Assembly: GCA_035569495.1 (NCBI GenBank)
Contig: DATMMX010000042.1
Span: forward strand, 1 to 64,000
Length of the DNA: 64,000 nucleotides
Direction: 5' to 3'
DNA from: DASRDZ01 sp035569495
GTDB taxonomy: Bacteria; Chloroflexota; Dormibacteria; Aeolococcales; Aeolococcaceae
Shown: positions 26,842-36,700 of the stretch, piece after piece
Position numbering within the stretch: the stretch's first letter is position 1
How the letters are laid out: each line of letters begins with the position of its first letter
Notes under the pieces: generated by a model
Database searches by the model: none
The model's input: only the letters and a program-made list of their open reading frames with translations
Told to the model about the DNA's origin: nothing
Program-made: the position numbers and the translations under genes

Positions 26842-27771
26842 GTGGTAGCGCCGCATCGCCCGGCCATCGCCGTGGCCCTCTCCCATGTCGAGCCGCAGGT
26901 CGGCCCCCGTCTGGAGCGCTTCCTGGAGCTGGCCCGGGCCGTCGAGGACGCCGGAGCTGACCAGGTCGTTCTCAGCGAGCACGTCATCCTGGCCGAGGTG
27001 ATCACCGGCCATCCGGGTGCCTCCAGCCACTTCCCCTTCCCCGGCACCGAGCAGTACCCCGAGCCGCTGGTCACCCTGGCGGCGATCGCCGCGGTCACCT
27101 CCCGGGTGCGGCTGAGCACCAACATCCTGATCGCGCCCCTGCGCCCCGCGGCGTTGCTGGCCAAGATGGCGGCGACCCTCGACTGCCTCAGCGGCGGGCG
27201 GCTGGAGCTCGGCGTGGGCACCGGGTGGCACGAGCCGGAGTACGCGGCGATCGGCGTTCCCATGGAGCGCCTGCCCGCCCGGCTCGACGACACCCTGCGC
27301 GCCTGCCGCGCGCTGTGGCGCGACCATCCGGCGACGTTCTCCTCGCCCACGGTGAGCTTCGTGGACATGCACTGCTCGCCCTCGCCGGTGCAGGCGGAGA
27401 TCCCGCTGTGGATCGGCGGCGCCGCCACCCGCGGCATGGCCCGGCGCGTCGCCGAGCTGGGGCAGGGGTGGTCGCCGATGGGCGGCGACGACGCGGAGGA
27501 GGTGCGTGCGGGGCTGGTGCTGATCCGCGAGGAATGCGAGCGGATCGGGCGCGACTCCTCGGCGATCGGCGTGCGCGTCTCGATCTTTCCGCCTTCCGGC
27601 GCTCCGGCCGGCGATCGCGTTCGGCTGATGCTGGAGCGGATCCCGCCGCTGGTGGAGGCGGGCGTCACCGTGGTGCAGGTGCCGCTGCCGCAGCTCGCGG
27701 CGCGCGTCGAGGATGCGCGGTCGGCGATCGCGGAGGTCGTCGAGGGCGCTCGGGCGGTGGTCGCCGGCTGA
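26842..27771 (+). CDS. LLM-class (F420-dependent type) oxidoreductase
   Basis: A 309-residue luciferase-like TIM-barrel protein. Family segments are ADQVVLSEHVILAE, VRLSTNILIAPLRPAALLAKMAATLDCLSGGRLELGVGTGWHEPEY, and PLWIGGAATRGMARRVAELGQGW. These proteins use F420 or FMN to oxidise alcohols, hydroxy acids or reduce enones. GTG 26842 is set by the spacing from the TATACT promoter element. It is monocistronic; a short inverted-repeat element follows its stop. Confidence 0.9.
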   Translation: MVAPHRPAIAVALSHVEPQVGPRLERFLELARAVEDAGADQVVLSEHVILAEVITGHPGASSHFPFPGTEQYPEPLVTLAAIAAVTSRVRLSTNILIAPLRPAALLAKMAATLDCLSGGRLELGVGTGWHEPEYAAIGVPMERLPARLDDTLRACRALWRDHPATFSSPTVSFVDMHCSPSPVQAEIPLWIGGAATRGMARRVAELGQGWSPMGGDDAEEVRAGLVLIREECERIGRDSSAIGVRVSIFPPSGAPAGDRVRLMLERIPPLVEAGVTVVQVPLPQLAARVEDARSAIAEVVEGARAVVAG

Positions 27772-27773
27772 GC

Positions 27774-27920
27774 GGCGCGCTGGACGCCGGGGGTGGTGCT
27801 GCGCCGCATCCGCTGTTGGGTGCCGCCGGCTCTTTTCTTCAGCAGCGCCGAACAACACGTTGTAGCCGGCCACGCGAGACGAGCATTCGGCGCATCACAA
27901 CCCCCGGCGTCCAGCGCGCC
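27774..27920. repeat. 147-bp element with 33-bp terminal inverted repeats (MITE-like)
   Basis: The arms at 27774-27806 and 27888-27920 are inverted copies that match at 31 of 33 positions (outer part GGCGCGCTGGACGCCGGGGG; mismatches at arm positions 22 and 26). The 81-base centre shows no convincing gene. It fills the gap between two convergent stop codons, with 2 bases on either side. No target-site duplication is evident. It may be a miniature transposable element, a REP-like element or an extended bidirectional terminator. Confidence 0.7.
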
Positions 27921-27922
27921 CC

Positions 27923-28681
27923 TCACACCGCACTCCACCCCCCATCGACCGCAATCACCTGCCCAATCACGTAGTTCGACGCCCCGCTGGCAAGAAATAG
28001 CAGCGCCCCATCCAGCTCATCGTCGCGCCCCCCACGCCCCACCGGCACGGTCCGCGCAATGTACCCCAACGACTTCTCGTTGTCGAACATCCCCGAGGTC
28101 ATCTCCGTCGGAAACCACCCCGGCGCAATCGCATTGACCCTGACCCCGTGCCGCGCCCACTGCGCCGCCAGCTCGCGCGTCAGGTTCACCACCGCCCCCT
28201 TGCTCGCCGCATACGCCGCCTGGGGAATCTTCCCGATCCCCACCAGCCCCAGCGTCGACGCCACGTTGACGATGCTCCCGCTGCCCTGCGGAATCATCAC
28301 CTTGGCCGCCTCGCGGCAGCACGCGAACAGGCCCACCACGTTGGTCTCGAACACCCGCCGCACCTCGTCGGCGCTCTCCTCCAGCGCCGGCCCCACGTGC
28401 GTCGTGCCCGCATTGTTGACCAGGATGTCGAGCCGTCCGAACCGGCCCACCGCCGCCTCGACCATGGCCACCACCGACGCCTCGTCGGCGACGTCCGCAA
28501 CCACGCCCATGCAGCGCTCCGCGCCCAGCTCCGCCTCCAGCGCCCGGATCCGCTCCTCGCGCCGCGCCGCCGCCACCACCAGCGCCCCGTTCTCCACCAG
28601 GACGCGCACGAAGCGCATGCCCAGCCCGCTGGACGCTCCCGTCACCACCGCCACCCGCCCCTCGACGTCGAAGACACTCAC
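27923..28681 (-). CDS. Short-chain dehydrogenase/reductase (SDR)
   Basis: A 252-residue classical SDR. The nucleotide-binding motif is TGASSGLG (about 15-22), NNAG is present, the catalytic Ser is in NVASTLGLVG, and YxxxK is YAASKGAVV. The C terminus ASNYVIGQVIAVDGGWSAV is the usual one for NAD(P)(H)-dependent oxidoreductases. GTG at 28681 is preceded by GGAGGG. It is divergent from the amidohydrolase at 28767 and shares its AT-rich promoter region. Confidence 0.92.
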   Translation of the reverse strand: MSVFDVEGRVAVVTGASSGLGMRFVRVLVENGALVVAAARREERIRALEAELGAERCMGVVADVADEASVVAMVEAAVGRFGRLDILVNNAGTTHVGPALEESADEVRRVFETNVVGLFACCREAAKVMIPQGSGSIVNVASTLGLVGIGKIPQAAYAASKGAVVNLTRELAAQWARHGVRVNAIAPGWFPTEMTSGMFDNEKSLGYIARTVPVGRGGRDDELDGALLFLASGASNYVIGQVIAVDGGWSAV

Positions 28682-28710
28682 CGTTGACTCACCCTCCGGG
28701 CCGCTCTACC

Positions 28711-28732
28711 ATCTTTGTAAGTTTTAGAAGAT
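28711..28732. promoter_or_regulatory. Palindromic operator-like site between SDR and amidohydrolase genes
   Basis: TTGTAAGTTTTAGAA (28715-28729) is an imperfect palindrome TTnTAA-nnn-TTAnAA, flanked by ATCT and GAT so that ATCTT and AAGAT also face each other. The half-site TTAGAAGAT (28724-28732) is repeated exactly at 48046-48054, where it again forms one arm of a similar palindrome. The site lies between the divergent starts at 28681 and 28767. Confidence 0.5.
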
Positions 28733-28766
28733 TAGGCCTTTTCGAGCGACGGTTGGAGGAGTGCGC

Positions 28767-29957
28767 ATGACCCAGGGCGCGTCGCGCCGCTACGAGCTGA
28801 TCTCAGCCGACGGCCACTTCAACGAGCCGGGTGACCTGTGGACCTCGCGAGTCTCCGCCCGCTTCCGCGACCGGGTGCCGCGCATCGAGAGCTTCGAGCA
28901 GGGCGACGCCTGGGTCTTCCCCGGCTACGAGAACCAGCCGGTGCCCTTCGCCTGGGGCGCGTGCGCGCATCGCAAGCCCGAGGACATGGGCCCGTGGTGT
29001 CGCTTCGAGGAGATCAACCCGGGCAGCTACGACCCCAGGGCGCGCGTCGCCGAGATGGACGAGGACGGCGTCGACGCCGAGGTGCTCTTCCCCTCCGGCG
29101 CCACCAACACGTACGTCGCCTCCGCCGAGGATCCCGAGCTGCACCACGCGATGGTGCGCGCCTACAACGACTGGGTCTCCGAGTTCTGCGCCCACGCGCC
29201 GGACCGGCTCGGCGGCACCGCACTGATCCCCAACCGTGGCGTCGAGGGCGCGCTCGCCGAGGTTGAGCGCGTCCTCGACATGCCGGGGTTCGTCGGGTTC
29301 CTGCTCAAGGCGTATCCGCACGGCGACGCCGACAACATCCTGCCCGAGGACGACGCGGTGTGGGAGGCGGTGGCCGCGTCGGGCAAGCCGCTGACCATCC
29401 ACATCGGCCTGGGCGCGACGATGAGCGGCCGGATGAGCCGCCTCAAGGCGCAGGACCTGCCCGGCACGGTGCACTTCAACGACGCGCCGGTGCGCATGCT
29501 CCAGTTCATCTTCAGCGGTGTGCTCGACCGCTACCCCTCGCTGCGCGTCCCGCTCATCGAGGTGGACTGCGGCTGGCTGCCCTACTTCTCCTTCACCGCC
29601 GACGACAACTTCATGCGCCACGCCAAGTCCTCGCTGCGCGACCACAGGCTGAGCCGCATGCCCAGCGAGTACATGCGCGAGTTCTTCCCCGCCGCCTTCA
29701 TCACCGACCCCTACGCGATCATCAACCGCGAGCTGATCGGCGTCGAGCGGATGATGTGGTCGAACGACTACCCGCACATCACCTCGGACTGGCCCTACTC
29801 CTGGAAGACGATCAACGCCGCCTTCGCGGAGGTGCCCGTCGCCGAGCGCAAGGCCATCCTGGCCGGCAACGCGCAGCGCGTCTTCGGGTTCGGGACGGAG
29901 TCGTCCGCTTCTCGCAGCGGCGACCGCGAGCCGGTCGCGTCGGGGAGCGTCCGCTGA
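28767..29957 (+). CDS. Amidohydrolase family 2 protein, subtype A (PF04909)
   Basis: A 396-residue copy of the subtype. It has LISADGHFNEP, GDLWTSRVSARFRDRVPRIE, a His in TIHIGLGATM, IEVDCGWLPYF and ERMMWSNDYPHITSDW. The C terminus is about 15 residues longer than in the paralogs and polar (SSASRSGDREPV). GGAGGA at 28755-28760 favours ATG 28767 over GTG 28761. It is followed by a DapA-family gene and is likely co-transcribed with it; the same pairing of gene families recurs near 46180-51429. Confidence 0.9.
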   Translation: MTQGASRRYELISADGHFNEPGDLWTSRVSARFRDRVPRIESFEQGDAWVFPGYENQPVPFAWGACAHRKPEDMGPWCRFEEINPGSYDPRARVAEMDEDGVDAEVLFPSGATNTYVASAEDPELHHAMVRAYNDWVSEFCAHAPDRLGGTALIPNRGVEGALAEVERVLDMPGFVGFLLKAYPHGDADNILPEDDAVWEAVAASGKPLTIHIGLGATMSGRMSRLKAQDLPGTVHFNDAPVRMLQFIFSGVLDRYPSLRVPLIEVDCGWLPYFSFTADDNFMRHAKSSLRDHRLSRMPSEYMREFFPAAFITDPYAIINRELIGVERMMWSNDYPHITSDWPYSWKTINAAFAEVPVAERKAILAGNAQRVFGFGTESSASRSGDREPVASGSVR

Positions 29958-29992
29958 GCCTGCACCGCGGCGGCGCGGCCGCCGAGCTGACC

Positions 29993-30907
29993 ATGTTCTG
30001 CATGTCGGCGACGCCGTTCGCCGCCGACGGCTCGCTCGACGAGGACGCCCTGCGCGCCCACCTGCAGCGCCTGGTCGACGCGGGCAACGGCGTCTACCTG
30101 GGCAGCGGCGGCGCCGGTGAGGGTCACGTCCTGACTCCTGCGGAGCTGCGCCGCATCTACGACGTCGGCGTCTCCGTGTGCCGCGGCCACGTGCCGGTGT
30201 ACGCCAATCCGCGCGAGTCGCGCAGCGCGGCGGCGATGTACGAGGTCGCCCGTGAAGCGGTGGCCGCGGGCGTCGACGTGGTGCAGATCTACCAGCTCGA
30301 CGCCGGGCACGGCATGATCCCCACGCTGCGCGAACAGGAGGCGTACTTCCGCGAGCTGCTCGCCGAGCTGCAGCACCCGCTGGCCATCTCCATCCACGCC
30401 TACGCCGGCTACGCCGCGCCGCCGTCGCTGCTCGCCGCGCTGATCCACGACTTCCCGCAGGTGGGCGCCGTCAACGTGATGGGGCCGCCGAACTCGTACT
30501 TCATGGAGCTCCGCGACGCCCTCCCCGAGTCGGTGCTGATGTACACCAGCGTCCTCAACGTGCTGCAGGGCTTCGCTCTGGGCGCCTCGGGCGCATTGCT
30601 CGCCGAGAACAACGTCATCCCCAACGTCTGCCGCCGCATCGCCGACGGCTGGGCCAGCCGCGACCTCGACATGGCGAGCGACGCCGCGCGCACCGTGCAG
30701 CGCTTCAGCAACGTGGTCAACCGCTGGGCGCCGTCCACCGCGCGCTGGGTGAAGATGGCGCTGCACGTCCTCGACCTCCCCGCCGGGAACGGCGTCCTCC
30801 GCCGCCCCTACCTGCTGCCCCCTGAGGCGGAGCAGGCCGACATGGCCCGGGCCTTCGCCGACCTGCGCATCCGCGAGCTCGAAGGATTGCCCGCCCCGGC
30901 CGGCTGA
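29993..30907 (+). CDS. DapA/NanA-family protein lacking the Schiff-base lysine
   Basis: A 304-residue TIM-barrel protein of the dihydrodipicolinate synthase family. The carboxylate-binding loop is kept as LGSGGAGEGHVLTPAE. Where DapA has the catalytic Lys (GIKEATG) the sequence is GAVNVMGPPN, with Asn, and the Tyr motif YNVP is replaced by IHAYAGY. A class I aldolase mechanism is therefore unlikely. The paralog at 50506 has the same Asn. ATG 29993 is used; the frame is open upstream, with a CTG overlapping the previous stop at 29954 and no clear Shine-Dalgarno site. It ends 5 bases from the convergent permease stop. Confidence 0.85.
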   Translation: MFCMSATPFAADGSLDEDALRAHLQRLVDAGNGVYLGSGGAGEGHVLTPAELRRIYDVGVSVCRGHVPVYANPRESRSAAAMYEVAREAVAAGVDVVQIYQLDAGHGMIPTLREQEAYFRELLAELQHPLAISIHAYAGYAAPPSLLAALIHDFPQVGAVNVMGPPNSYFMELRDALPESVLMYTSVLNVLQGFALGASGALLAENNVIPNVCRRIADGWASRDLDMASDAARTVQRFSNVVNRWAPSTARWVKMALHVLDLPAGNGVLRRPYLLPPEAEQADMARAFADLRIRELEGLPAPAG

Positions 30908-30912
30908 TCGGC

Positions 30913-31686
30913 TCAGGAGGCCACGTCGCGGCGGCGGAAGTCGAGCGCACCCACAACAACGAACCCGAGCGCCCACGCCGCGGCGACTAGCAGGGCGCCG
31001 CCATACGCGACGTCGACCGTCCCGCCGTGCCCGATGGCGTCGAGCTGGCTGGCGAAGAGGACGCTGTTCAGCGAGGGGAAGGAGTTGGTCAGCAGTCCCT
31101 CGACGGCGAACACGTAGGCCAGTCCCGCGACGATCGCCGGAGCGGGCGAGCGCAGCACCAGACCGAGCAGGCCACCGAGGATCGCGTAGCCGAGCGTCGA
31201 CAGCACCAGGTCCAGGCCGCCCGCGGCGATCGACCCCAGTCCTGACGAAGTGGTCCACAGCGCTGTCGACACGCCGTAGCCGGGCGCGGTGATCAGCGCC
31301 ACCGGGAAGGACACCAGGTAGGCGAGCAGCACCCCGGCGGCGATCAGCGCCGCGATCACCAGCGCCTTGCCGGCGTACAGGGTCAGCCGCTTGGGCTGGC
31401 GCACCAGGAGGTTGCGCAGCGTGCCGCCGGAGAACTCGGTGGAGAAGGTGAAGGCCGCGAACCCCAGTCCGACGATGGCCAGGAAATCCGTCGAATGGGC
31501 CAGGATTGCCCGAAACCCGTCCTGCTGCGAGTACAGGGCGATGTTGGCGTGGGCGCGTGGCCGGTCCAGCTCGTGGAGCCCGACGATCACCGCGGCGATG
31601 GAGAGCACCACGATGGCCACGAACGCCGTGCCCAGGATGCCAGGCCGCCGCACCTTCAGCCACTCGCTGCGCATCGCGCCCTTCAC
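30913..31686 (-). CDS. ABC-2 type transporter permease
   Basis: A 257-residue membrane protein with about six hydrophobic segments (near residues 17-40, 65-85, 108-135, 150-185, 190-210 and 228-247). The segment FSTEFSGGTLRNLLVRQPKR is typical of ABC-2 permeases of bacitracin/antibiotic-type exporters. GTG at 31686 overlaps the ATPase stop (GTGA); ATG at 31674 is an internal alternative. With the ATPase it forms a two-gene exporter of unknown cargo, next to the secreted repeat/Rhs genes but on the opposite strand. Confidence 0.88.
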   Translation of the reverse strand: MKGAMRSEWLKVRRPGILGTAFVAIVVLSIAAVIVGLHELDRPRAHANIALYSQQDGFRAILAHSTDFLAIVGLGFAAFTFSTEFSGGTLRNLLVRQPKRLTLYAGKALVIAALIAAGVLLAYLVSFPVALITAPGYGVSTALWTTSSGLGSIAAGGLDLVLSTLGYAILGGLLGLVLRSPAPAIVAGLAYVFAVEGLLTNSFPSLNSVLFASQLDAIGHGGTVDVAYGGALLVAAAWALGFVVVGALDFRRRDVAS

Positions 31687-32651
31687 CCGACGCCTCCTTC
31701 GGTGAGCGCGAGGAACGTCTCTTCCAGAGTCGAGCCCGTGTGGCTGATCTCGTCCAGCGCGATGCCCGCCTGCATGGCGAGCCGGTTCACCTCCGCGGCC
31801 CTGCCCTCGAAGCGCTCGACGTGCACCTGGTGGTCGACGCGCGTCGCGTGGTGACCCTTTGCGGACAGGAGCCTGGCGAGGTCGTCGAGCTGGTCGGGCT
31901 TCTCGGGAACGAGCACGAGCGTCGTGCGCCGCCGCGCGAGCAGGTCCGCCATGGTCCCGTGGAAGAGCAGCCGGCCCTCCTTGAGCACCAGGATCCAGTC
32001 CGCCATCTGCTCGAGCTCGCTGAGGATGTGGCTGCTGACGAACACGGTCACGCCCTGGTCGCGAAGCCTGGTGAGCAGGCGCCGCATCTCCTGGATGCCG
32101 GACGGGTCGAGCCCGTTGGCCGGCTCGTCGAGGATCAGCAACGCGGGGCGCGGCAGCAGCGCGGCCGCGATGCCGAGGCGCTGCTTCATGCCCAGCGAGT
32201 AGCCGAGCACCCGGTCGCCGGCCCGGTCGCCGAGCTCGACGATGTCGAGGACCTCGTCGACCCGCGACTCCGGCGTGCCGTCGAGGGCGGCGAGGATCTC
32301 GAGGTTTCGACGTCCGCTCAGCCACCAGTAGAAGGCCGGACCCTCGATCAGCGCGCCGACGCGCGGCAGGTAGTCGCCGGGACGGTCGATCGGTGAGCCC
32401 AGCACCTCCGCGCTCCCGGACGTCGGCGCCACGAACGACAGCAGCATGCGGATGGTCGTCGTCTTGCCGGAGCCGTTGGGACCGACGAAACCGGCGATCA
32501 CGCCCGCGGGAACGTCGAAGTCGATTGCGTCGACGGCGACGCGGGAGCCGTAGCGCTTGGTGAGGCCCCTGGCACGGATGGCTACGGGCCGCAGCTCGGA
32601 CGCGACCCCTTCCGTTGCGGCGGCCGTGTCTCTGGCGGCGTCGAGGACCAT
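31683..32651 (-). CDS. ABC transporter ATP-binding protein (CcmA/drug-exporter type)
   Basis: A 322-residue ATPase. Walker A is GPNGSGKTTT (about 60-69), the signature is YSLGMKQRLGIAAALL and Walker B is LLILDEPANGLDP. The C-terminal extension of about 80 residues ends in GSTLEETFLALTEGG, as in the exporters of the BcrA/NatA group. ATG at 32651 begins the gene. It is the partner of the permease it overlaps. Confidence 0.9.
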   Translation of the reverse strand: MVLDAARDTAAATEGVASELRPVAIRARGLTKRYGSRVAVDAIDFDVPAGVIAGFVGPNGSGKTTTIRMLLSFVAPTSGSAEVLGSPIDRPGDYLPRVGALIEGPAFYWWLSGRRNLEILAALDGTPESRVDEVLDIVELGDRAGDRVLGYSLGMKQRLGIAAALLPRPALLILDEPANGLDPSGIQEMRRLLTRLRDQGVTVFVSSHILSELEQMADWILVLKEGRLLFHGTMADLLARRRTTLVLVPEKPDQLDDLARLLSAKGHHATRVDHQVHVERFEGRAAEVNRLAMQAGIALDEISHTGSTLEETFLALTEGGVG

Positions 32652-32732
32652 GAGGGGCCACTCTAGCCGCCGCCCCATGAACGGAGCATGAAGGCCCCGC
32701 GGGCGGCGTTGTTGGCCGCGCCCACGCTCCGT

Positions 32733-32762
32733 TTGCATGGTTCGCGGCACTTGTGGCATGAT
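32733..32762 (+). promoter_or_regulatory. Probable promoter of the GYW-repeat/Rhs operon
   Basis: TTGCAT (32733-32738) and CATGAT (32757-32762) are 18 bases apart in the 184-base gap between divergent genes. A transcript would start near 32770 and carry the GGGAGGG ribosome site at 32822-32828, 7 bases before ATG 32836. The rest of the gap shows no other signal I can support. Confidence 0.4.
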
Positions 32763-32835
32763 CCGCGGCCGACGGGTCGCAGGGTCCCCTCCGTCGAGTA
32801 GGGACCGCGGCCAGAGAGGAAGGGAGGGTTTGCCA

Positions 32836-33738
32836 ATGAAGGCGGTATTGGGCCGTCGCCCGGTCATCGTGCTGATGCTCGGGCTCCTGGTCGTCATCTC
32901 GACCGTCGCCGGTGTCCCACCCGTGCGCCACGCCGTGCGCTCGGCGATCCCCTTCCTGAAGCAGCGGCTCGCCGTGTCTCCGGTGAACCCGGCCGGTTCA
33001 GGCTCCAAGGTGCAGATCCTGAGCTCGCCCGATGGTGACGGCTACTGGGTGCTGCAGGCCGACGCCGGCATCTTCACCTACGGTGACGCCGAGTTCCACG
33101 GCAGCAACGGCGGCCAGTCGATCCCCTCGTTCGCGCGCGGCATGGCGGCGCTGAGCAACGGCCACGGCTACTGGGAGACCACGGGCGACGGCAGCGTGTA
33201 CACCTGGAACACGCCCTACTACGGTGGCGCGAACACCATCAGCCACAACGGCACCATCGTCGGCATGGCCACGCCGCCGTCCAACGCGGGGTACTGGCAG
33301 GTCGCCTCGGACGGCGGCATCTCGTCGTGGCCGGCCAACACATTCGCCTTCTACGGCAGCAAGGGCGGTCAGTCGATCACCGCGCCGATGGTGGGCATGG
33401 CGGTGACCGTCGACGGCGCCGGCTACTGGGAGGTGGGCGCCGACGGCAACGTCTACGCCTTCGGTGACGCCAACCCCAACTACGGCAACCTCTACGGCCA
33501 CACCCTGACCCAGCCCGTGACCGGCATGGCGGTCACACCATCCGGCAAGGGTTACTGGCTGGTCGCCGCGGACGGCGGCGTCTTCTGCTTCGGTGACGCC
33601 GTGTTCTCGGGTTCGCCCGGCGGCGGCGGTCTCAACGACGTGATGGCCCTCGCGCCCACCCGGTCCGGCTTGGGCTACTGGATGGTGCGGCAGAACGGGA
33701 CGGTCTACGCCTTTGGCGACGCGGGGACGATGCAATGA
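32836..33738 (+). CDS. Membrane-anchored GYW-repeat (propeller-like) surface protein
   Basis: A 300-residue protein. Residues 9-30 are a hydrophobic signal or anchor helix. From residue 60 to the end there are six repeats of 41-44 residues, each with GYW (at 69, 111, 152, 196, 239, 280), followed by a D/N-G turn and an FGDA-like segment, e.g. GKGYWLVAADGGVFCFGDA. Such repeats occur in secreted proteins of Actinomycetota and relatives and probably form a beta-propeller. The strong ribosome site at 32822-32828 fixes the start. The stop overlaps the ATG of the Rhs gene (ATGA), so the two are made together. I infer a role in binding a surface ligand or in displaying the Rhs protein. Confidence 0.85.
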   Translation: MKAVLGRRPVIVLMLGLLVVISTVAGVPPVRHAVRSAIPFLKQRLAVSPVNPAGSGSKVQILSSPDGDGYWVLQADAGIFTYGDAEFHGSNGGQSIPSFARGMAALSNGHGYWETTGDGSVYTWNTPYYGGANTISHNGTIVGMATPPSNAGYWQVASDGGISSWPANTFAFYGSKGGQSITAPMVGMAVTVDGAGYWEVGADGNVYAFGDANPNYGNLYGHTLTQPVTGMAVTPSGKGYWLVAADGGVFCFGDAVFSGSPGGGGLNDVMALAPTRSGLGYWMVRQNGTVYAFGDAGTMQ

Positions 33739-36700
33739 CACGACGACCGCGCGCCGGACTGGCGATGCTGCTGGCAATCGCCGCCAACCTGGGCACGGTG
33801 CTGGCCGACGGGCCGCAACCGAGCGGGCCGACCACCAACGGCATTCCCCAGACCTGGCCGTCGCCGCAGCAGTTCCCCGTCGTCGACCTGCCGGTGACCT
33901 ACAACCCACCGATGCCGTTGCCCGTCGATGCGGGCGATCCGACCCAGCCGGTCTGGCCCATCGAGGACGCGCTGTCTCAGTTGCCCACGTGCAGCGGGAC
34001 GGAGTGCACCTTCGACGCGCTGGTCCAGGATGGGCTCAACAACACTTCCCTCGGCAGCAAGCCGTCCGCCGTCCCGACGATCGCAGTGGCGACGTCGTCA
34101 CCCCGCACCACCTACTCGCGCGGCGAGGCGATCGGGTTCACGGTCACCGTCACGAACCCGGCCACCCAGAAGCAGGCGGTCACCTCGGTGAGCAACCCGG
34201 TTCCCGCCGGCTTCAGGCCCATGCCTGCGAACGCCGTGACAATGAACGGCCAGCCCTGCACGACCACCACCACGCCCGCCTGCACGGTGTCGGCGAGCAG
34301 TGGCCTGCAGGTCGGCTCATGGACCATGGGTAAGGGTGAGAGCGACACCTTCGCCTTCGCGATGGTGGCGAGCGGCGGTGACCGCGGCTGCGGGCAGGCG
34401 CAGGATGTCGCGCACGTCACCTCCAGCGGCGGCACCAATTCGGGCAGCTCCATCGTCACCACCTGTGACGGCGGCCTGGGCGTCGAGCCCTGGTGGACCT
34501 ATGTCACCAGGCCGATCGGACCCCTCGGAACCGCCTCGGTGAACGCCGGCGACGGCAACCTGGTGGTGACCCAGAGTGACAGCACCGCGATCCCTGGCCA
34601 GGGTCGCCTGGAGCTCCAACCGCGCCGCGTCTACAGCAGCGAAGCGAGTGGCAACGGGGCTCCGCCCAATGCGTTCGGCAACGGCTGGACCATCGACTTC
34701 GAGTCCTGGACGGGCACTCCTGACGGCGTGGCCGGCGTGGGCGGACTCTACGTGCCGCCGGCCGAATCGCTTGCGGCCAACCACCCTGTCACCGTGATCG
34801 ACGACGGGGGCGGCCGCCAGGTGGTATCGCTGCAACCGCTGGCGACGCCCATCAACGTCACCGGCATCTCCACGTCTGACACATCGGCGATGGCGACGGT
34901 CGTGCCGCGCGTCCTGGCGCTGGACACCGCGCACTTCGATCACCTCTGCATCGACGACGTGGCAGCACGAACCCCGGGCGTGCATCTCGGCATGTGGCGC
35001 TACACCGAGCTGACCGCGGCGTCGGCTTCGACACCGTGCACACCTGCGGCGGGCACGACGCCGGCTGTGCTCGGTTGGGGCGCCGAGCGACCGGACCGCA
35101 TCCGCTACGAGTTCGCCTGGGACGGGCACAAGCTCGACGCAGTCGACGGCAACGGCAACGAGGTTCGCTACGCGTACTCGGTCGCCCCGGCGAAGGACGC
35201 CGTGCTGGGCATGCCGGTACAGGTCAGCGAGCTGGCCTCGGGACGCTCCTTTGCCATCTCAACCAGCTCCACGCAGACGACGATCAAGGACCCGGCGGGC
35301 CGTTCCACCGTGTACACGTTCGACAGCTCGATGCGACTCACGACGGTGGCCAATCCGGACGGCAAGAGCCTCACCTACACGTACGGCTGCTCGTCGCTGG
35401 CCACGCAGCTCTGCTCCGCCACCGACCCGCGCGGCGCGGCGACGTCGTTCACCTACGCCGCGACCTGGTCGGACGGCACCGCCGTGCTGGGACCACCGAA
35501 GCTGGCGACGCTCACCGACCGCCAGGGCGCCCAGATGCTGCTGAGCCACGTGCACCTGCCCGACTCGGTCACCGTCGACCTGGGCACCCGGCGCACCCGA
35601 TTCTCCGGATTCGACCCCTCGGGGAGCGCCGGCGAGGTCGACGGCATCGACATGACCAACTCGTCGTCGCCGACGACGCTGCACCAGACCCTGCTCACGT
35701 GGGACACGTCGTCCGGGGCGGCCGCCTGCAATCAACCTGACGCGGCGGTCGACCACAACCTCTGCCGGACCTTCCGAGAAGCGCTCGACGGGCAGGCCAC
35801 CGCCGACGACACCAGCTACGTCTACAACCCGGCTGGGCAGATGCTCGTACGGCGCCAGTGCCTGGCGTCCTCCGATTCGACGACACCGAGCGCGTGCGCG
35901 CCGTCGACCGCGGCCAACGTGACCAGCCGGGACACGACCCGCGCCTACACCGCGCAGTACGTCGAAGCGGGCGCATTTCCGACCGTCTATCGCGACACTG
36001 TCTCGGGTGGTGGCGCCGTGTCCACCCCCACGCCGACCAACGCGACGCGGTGGGACGCGGCCACCCTGTATGCGCTGTACGACACCGCGGCGTCGCTGGA
36101 CGCGCGCGGCAACGCCCCTGGTCTGACCTCGTCGCAGGTCGCCGGGTTCACGAGCATTGTGAGCACGGACGACGGGCTGAACCGCAACCCCAACATCCAG
36201 GCGACGGCCAACCCGTGTGGCGGCTCGGGAGCGTTCAACACCGGCGACGTGTGCGCGACGACCAGTCCCTTGAACGGAACCACTCAGGCCGGCGGGACAA
36301 CGCAGTCGACGTACGACCAGTACGGCAACCTGCTCACCCTGCGCACGCCAGACGCGGTGGCCTCCGGCTCGACGCAGCAGTTCGTCTACACGCGCTTCTG
36401 GAACACCGACCTCGACCTGTCGGGAACGACCTCAGCGGGCGGCTGGGTGCGCTCGGTGACGGATCCATACGGCCACGTCACCGCCTACGGCTACGACGCC
36501 GCGGGCAACAGGGTCCGCACCTGGGACGCGGACGCGACCAATGGCATCGCCGCGTCGTCGTTCCCGGGCAGCGCCTCCGCCCCGCCCAGCACGGCATACA
36601 CCGAGGTCGACTACGGCAGCGGCTCGACGGCGTTCCATACGCCATGGCGATACGTCGTGTCGACGCGTGATCCGGTCGGCGACACCACGGGCTACACGCT

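Noticed and set aside
27807..27887. The centre of the inverted-repeat element as the remains of a transposase gene
   Set aside because: Only about 27 codons with no transposase motif; the reading frames run through the repeats into the neighbouring genes' antisense strand.
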